Assembly (NCBI GenBank): GCA_025356765.1
Contig: JANXRO010000295.1
Coordinates: 1 to 17,652, forward strand
DNA length: 17,652 nt
From: Hyphomicrobiales bacterium
Lineage (GTDB): Bacteria > Pseudomonadota > Alphaproteobacteria > Rhizobiales > Aestuariivirgaceae
Direction: 5' to 3'
How positions within the stretch are numbered: the first letter of the stretch is position 1; each line of letters opens with the position of its first letter. Under the pieces are notes generated by a model. That model was not told where the DNA came from. It did not search any database and saw only the letters and a program-made list of their open reading frames with translations. Shown here piece by piece: positions 15,227 to 17,652 of the stretch. The position numbers and the translations under genes are program-made.

Positions 15227-16456
15227 ATGACCCGCAACACTCCTTCGACGAATGCCTTTCATTATCCGGCCTATGTTAAGTATTTCATCAGCAGGGTTGG
15301 CCACAGCTTTGCATTGCAAATTGTTTCAACCGCAATTGGTTGGCAAGTTTATGCCATTACACATCAGGCGATTTATTTAGCCTATGTGGGTTTGGCAGTG
15401 TTCCTGCCGGTTTTATTATTGGTATTTCCATCAGGCTATGTGGCCGATCATTATAACAGGCGTTGGGTTTCTGTTGCTTGTTTTGCATTGGAAGCGGCTT
15501 CGGCATTAGGGCTTGTGATATTTTCAATGGGTACGCAGGCGCAAGTTTGGCCGGTGTTTGTTTATCTTTCATTGCTGGGCGTGGCCTCGGCATTTGGCAA
15601 TCCGGCTGCGTCTGCCATTGTGCCTAATCTTTTATCGAAAGAGGCGTTGCCCCATGGCATTTCACTCAATTCGATTGCGTGGCAAACATCTTCGATTACA
15701 GGCCCTGTGATTGGCGGCCTGCTTTATGGGCTTGGCGCGGTGGTGCCTTATGCCCTTTCAATGGTGTTGCTGGGCGTGGGTGTCATTGCCCTGATTTCCA
15801 TGGGCCATGTTGACCAACACAAAAATGAACAAAGCGAAGGCGGGCTTTCCACGATGTTGGCTGGCTTCTCGTTTATATTGAGCGAGCCCATTGTGCTTGG
15901 TGCCATATCGCTTGATTTGTTTGCGGTGCTGCTTGGCGGCGCTGTGGCCCTGATGCCAATTTATGCCAGCGACATTTTGCATTTGGATTCTGTGGGCCTT
16001 GGTCTTTTGCGATCTGCCCCTGGCGTTGGTGCAATTGTCGTTGGGCTTTGGCTTTCAAAATTTGGCATTAAAGACCATGTCGGCAAGATTTTGTTCGTGG
16101 CCGTTGGGCTTTCAGGTTTGGTTATTGTGGTGTTTGGCTATTCCATCTGGCCATGGCTGTCGATTGTGGCACTGATGCTTTATGGCGCGTTTGATATGAT
16201 CAGCGTGTATTTGCGTGAAACATTGATGCAGTTGTGGATCCCCGATGCTGTGCGTGGCCGCGTAAACGCCGTGAACAATGTTTTCATTGGTGCTTCCAAT
16301 CAATTGGGTGAAGCGCGTGCGGGCTTTGTGGCAGCTGCCATTGGGGCTGTGCCTGCCGTGGTGATCGGCGGGGTAGGCACGATGATTGTGGCGGGCGCAT
16401 GGAGTTATATGTTCCCCAAGCTTCGCGATGCACGAAAGCTTACGGGCGCGTCTTAA
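15227..16456 (+). CDS. MFS transporter, EntS/MFS_3-like exporter
   Basis: Major facilitator protein, about 409 residues, with 10-12 hydrophobic segments. It opens with a short cytosolic leader and YVKYFISRVGHSFALQIVSTAIGWQVYAI, the layout of the MFS_3/EntS-like exporter group. The loop 2-3 motif appears as GYVADHYNRRW, and VRGRVNAVNNVF near the C-terminal half is also typical of that group. Frame is open from 15164, but the ATG at 15227 places the start where the family begins and avoids overlap with the upstream gene; its ribosome binding site (GGGCAGGGC) is poor. Probably cotranscribed with the Nramp-like gene. Its last 17 bases overlap the end of the iron permease gene on the other strand. 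Substrate unknown; siderophore export is possible given the neighbours but not shown. Confidence 0.85.
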   Translation: MTRNTPSTNAFHYPAYVKYFISRVGHSFALQIVSTAIGWQVYAITHQAIYLAYVGLAVFLPVLLLVFPSGYVADHYNRRWVSVACFALEAASALGLVIFSMGTQAQVWPVFVYLSLLGVASAFGNPAASAIVPNLLSKEALPHGISLNSIAWQTSSITGPVIGGLLYGLGAVVPYALSMVLLGVGVIALISMGHVDQHKNEQSEGGLSTMLAGFSFILSEPIVLGAISLDLFAVLLGGAVALMPIYASDILHLDSVGLGLLRSAPGVGAIVVGLWLSKFGIKDHVGKILFVAVGLSGLVIVVFGYSIWPWLSIVALMLYGAFDMISVYLRETLMQLWIPDAVRGRVNAVNNVFIGASNQLGEARAGFVAAAIGAVPAVVIGGVGTMIVAGAWSYMFPKLRDARKLTGAS

Positions 16457-17270
16457 CTGCCACGAGCTTTGGCGCAGAGATAAGTCGCGTTGCCACCACA
16501 ATTGCTATTAGCGTTCCCACATAGGCCACAAGTTGCAACAGGGTGGGCTGATCTGCATAGCCAACCATCGTATGCAGCACGCGGCCGAAAATGCTTTTTT
16601 CTGACAGCATTGATGATGTATCCCACACCGTGTTGCTCATTACTTCCACAACTCCAGCCTTTTCAAAGAACGCAGCAGATTGTGCTGCCATGCCTGCGGC
16701 AAGCAGGGTGATAAGCCAGCTTGTTACCTTGAAAATATAACGCGTAGGAATGCTGAGAAGGCCTAAATAGGTGAGCGCTGAAACCACTGCACCAAGCGCC
16801 AGGCCTGTAAAAGCACCAATGACGATGGAGTTCACCGTGCCGCCATCGCTGATTAAAACACCATAGAGAAACAAAACAACTTCCGAACCTTCACGCAGAA
16901 CGGCTGTGCCAACAACGATGGCCAAAGCGGCCAATGTTCTGCGACCTTCACGCACTTCGTTGCCGGCCTGTTTAAGTTCGCCTGCCATTTCGCGGCCGTG
17001 CAATGCCATCCAGATATTGTGCCAAGCCAGCATGACAACGGCCACAGCCAAAATGAGGGCATTGAAAATTTCTTGGCCAAAGCCATTAAAAAACGCGGCG
17101 ATGGATCCCGTGAAAGCAGCAACGACGCAACTTCCTATGATGCCGCCCAAAACACCAATGCCCACCCACAGGCGACTATCCGCCACCGTGCGGGTTGCGG
17201 CCAAAACGATGCCGATGATGAGGCCCGCCTCAATCACTTCGCGAAATACAATTATCAGTGCGCCGATCAT
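16440..17270 (-). CDS. FTR1-family iron permease (FtrC/EfeU-like)
   Basis: 276-residue inner-membrane permease with about seven hydrophobic segments, of the usual FTR1 length. It imports iron handed over after oxidation of Fe2+ in the periplasm. Two iron-binding REXXE motifs are visible: REVIE at 10-14 in TM1 and REGSE at 126-130. Start ATG at 17270 has AAGGAC about 6 bases upstream. The cupredoxin gene ends 10 bases upstream on the same strand, so the two form an operon as in FtrBC of Brucella and Bordetella. No FtrD-like polyferredoxin follows; the gene instead ends inside the convergent MFS gene. Confidence 0.93.
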   Translation of the reverse strand: MIGALIIVFREVIEAGLIIGIVLAATRTVADSRLWVGIGVLGGIIGSCVVAAFTGSIAAFFNGFGQEIFNALILAVAVVMLAWHNIWMALHGREMAGELKQAGNEVREGRRTLAALAIVVGTAVLREGSEVVLFLYGVLISDGGTVNSIVIGAFTGLALGAVVSALTYLGLLSIPTRYIFKVTSWLITLLAAGMAAQSAAFFEKAGVVEVMSNTVWDTSSMLSEKSIFGRVLHTMVGYADQPTLLQLVAYVGTLIAIVVATRLISAPKLVAVKTRP

Positions 17271-17280
17271 GTTTTGTCCT

Positions 17281-17604
17281 TTATTCGACGATCACATAGC
17301 CTTTGGCAATGTCTTCTTGGTATTCATCAACGAACAGATATTTGCCGGGCTTCATTGCGCCAACGCGGGCCACGATGGTGGAATTGGCGGCAGCAACTTT
17401 TTCAATCTTCAAATCTTTGGCTTCAAGTTCTGCTGCGGCGGCATTCGCATTGGTCATCTTAATAATGAAAGGCTTGCCTGCGGGCACCTTAATTTCGGGA
17501 TGATCAAAAGCAGCACCTTTCAGGGTTACTTCATAAGTCACAAGATCATCGCCATAGGCGGCGGTGGATGTGAGCAGGGCTGCAAGTATGATGGCGTAGC
17601 GCAT
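17281..17604 (-). CDS. Periplasmic cupredoxin-fold protein of iron uptake (FtrB-like)
   Basis: 107 residues: signal peptide at 1-18 (cleavage likely after AAYG), then a small cupredoxin-like domain with FDHPEIKVPAGKPFIIKMTN, AELEAKDLKIEK, MKPGKYLFVDEYQEDIAKG. This order matches the cupredoxin partner (FtrB, EfeO N-domain) of FTR1 permeases, proposed to bind or oxidise periplasmic Fe2+. The mature protein has no Cys and one His (H35), so a classical type-1 copper site cannot form; acidic residues E59, E61, D93, E94, E97 and D98 are candidate iron ligands. GGAG lies 6 bases before the ATG. It is first of the two genes in the window; an upstream P19/FtrA-like gene may lie outside. The remaining 48 bases to the window edge show no gene or operator I can support. 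Confidence 0.88.
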   Translation of the reverse strand: MRYAIILAALLTSTAAYGDDLVTYEVTLKGAAFDHPEIKVPAGKPFIIKMTNANAAAAELEAKDLKIEKVAAANSTIVARVGAMKPGKYLFVDEYQEDIAKGYVIVE

Positions 17605-17652
17605 TAACTTCTCCTGTTGGATTATTACCGACTAAAACACTCGGGTAATTTA

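Noticed and set aside
16435..16470. AAAGCT/AGCTTT inverted repeat at the MFS-permease junction as a terminator
   Set aside because: Only 6 pairs, AT-rich, with a 24-base loop and no T-run.

Overview
The window looks like a chromosomal segment from an alphaproteobacterium, most likely in or near the Hyphomicrobiales (Rhizobiales). Three things point that way: a CckA-type hybrid kinase, a recA gene preceded by the alphaproteobacterial SOS operator GAAC-N7-GAAC, and the neighbourhood cckA / recA / alaS / icd, which I recall (not searched) as clustered in rhizobial genomes. Base composition is moderate by eye. No tRNA, rRNA, CRISPR array, transposase or phage gene is visible, and no gene-free stretch exceeds 300 bases.

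Layout. (1) Positions 1-3604: the 3' part of cckA, cut by the window edge, overlapping by 4 bases an amidase-signature enzyme. (2) 3605-5038: recA behind a promoter region dense in GAAC/GTTC words, followed by an unexplained hairpin and an intrinsic terminator. (3) 5147-7801: alaS. (4) 7980-12441: a compact four-gene phosphotransfer module in the order kinase, kinase, receiver, receiver. The two kinases share a near-identical catalytic core but have unrelated sensor parts (one membrane-bound and helical, one cytosolic with tandem PAS). The two receiver proteins are also related to each other. One carries a second, degenerate receiver half, and neither has a DNA-binding or enzymatic output domain. 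The module ends in a bidirectional terminator shared with icd. (5) 12519-13730 (minus): NADP-type isocitrate dehydrogenase with a good promoter candidate. (6) 13897-16456: an Nramp-related transporter with altered metal-site motifs, then an MFS exporter. (7) 16440-17604 (minus): a periplasmic cupredoxin-fold protein and an FTR1-type iron permease, the core of a high-affinity ferrous iron importer of the FtrABCD kind. The permease and MFS genes run into each other tail to tail with overlapping coding ends.

How they work together. CckA, RecA, AlaRS and Icd are core cell-cycle, DNA repair, translation and TCA-cycle genes. The kinase/receiver module sits between alaS and icd and is the most likely novel system: apparently a duplicated kinase-receiver pair that became a branched relay with output only through protein contacts. 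The right end is a metal and small-molecule transport region. All functional statements rest on motifs read by eye; no database search was run.
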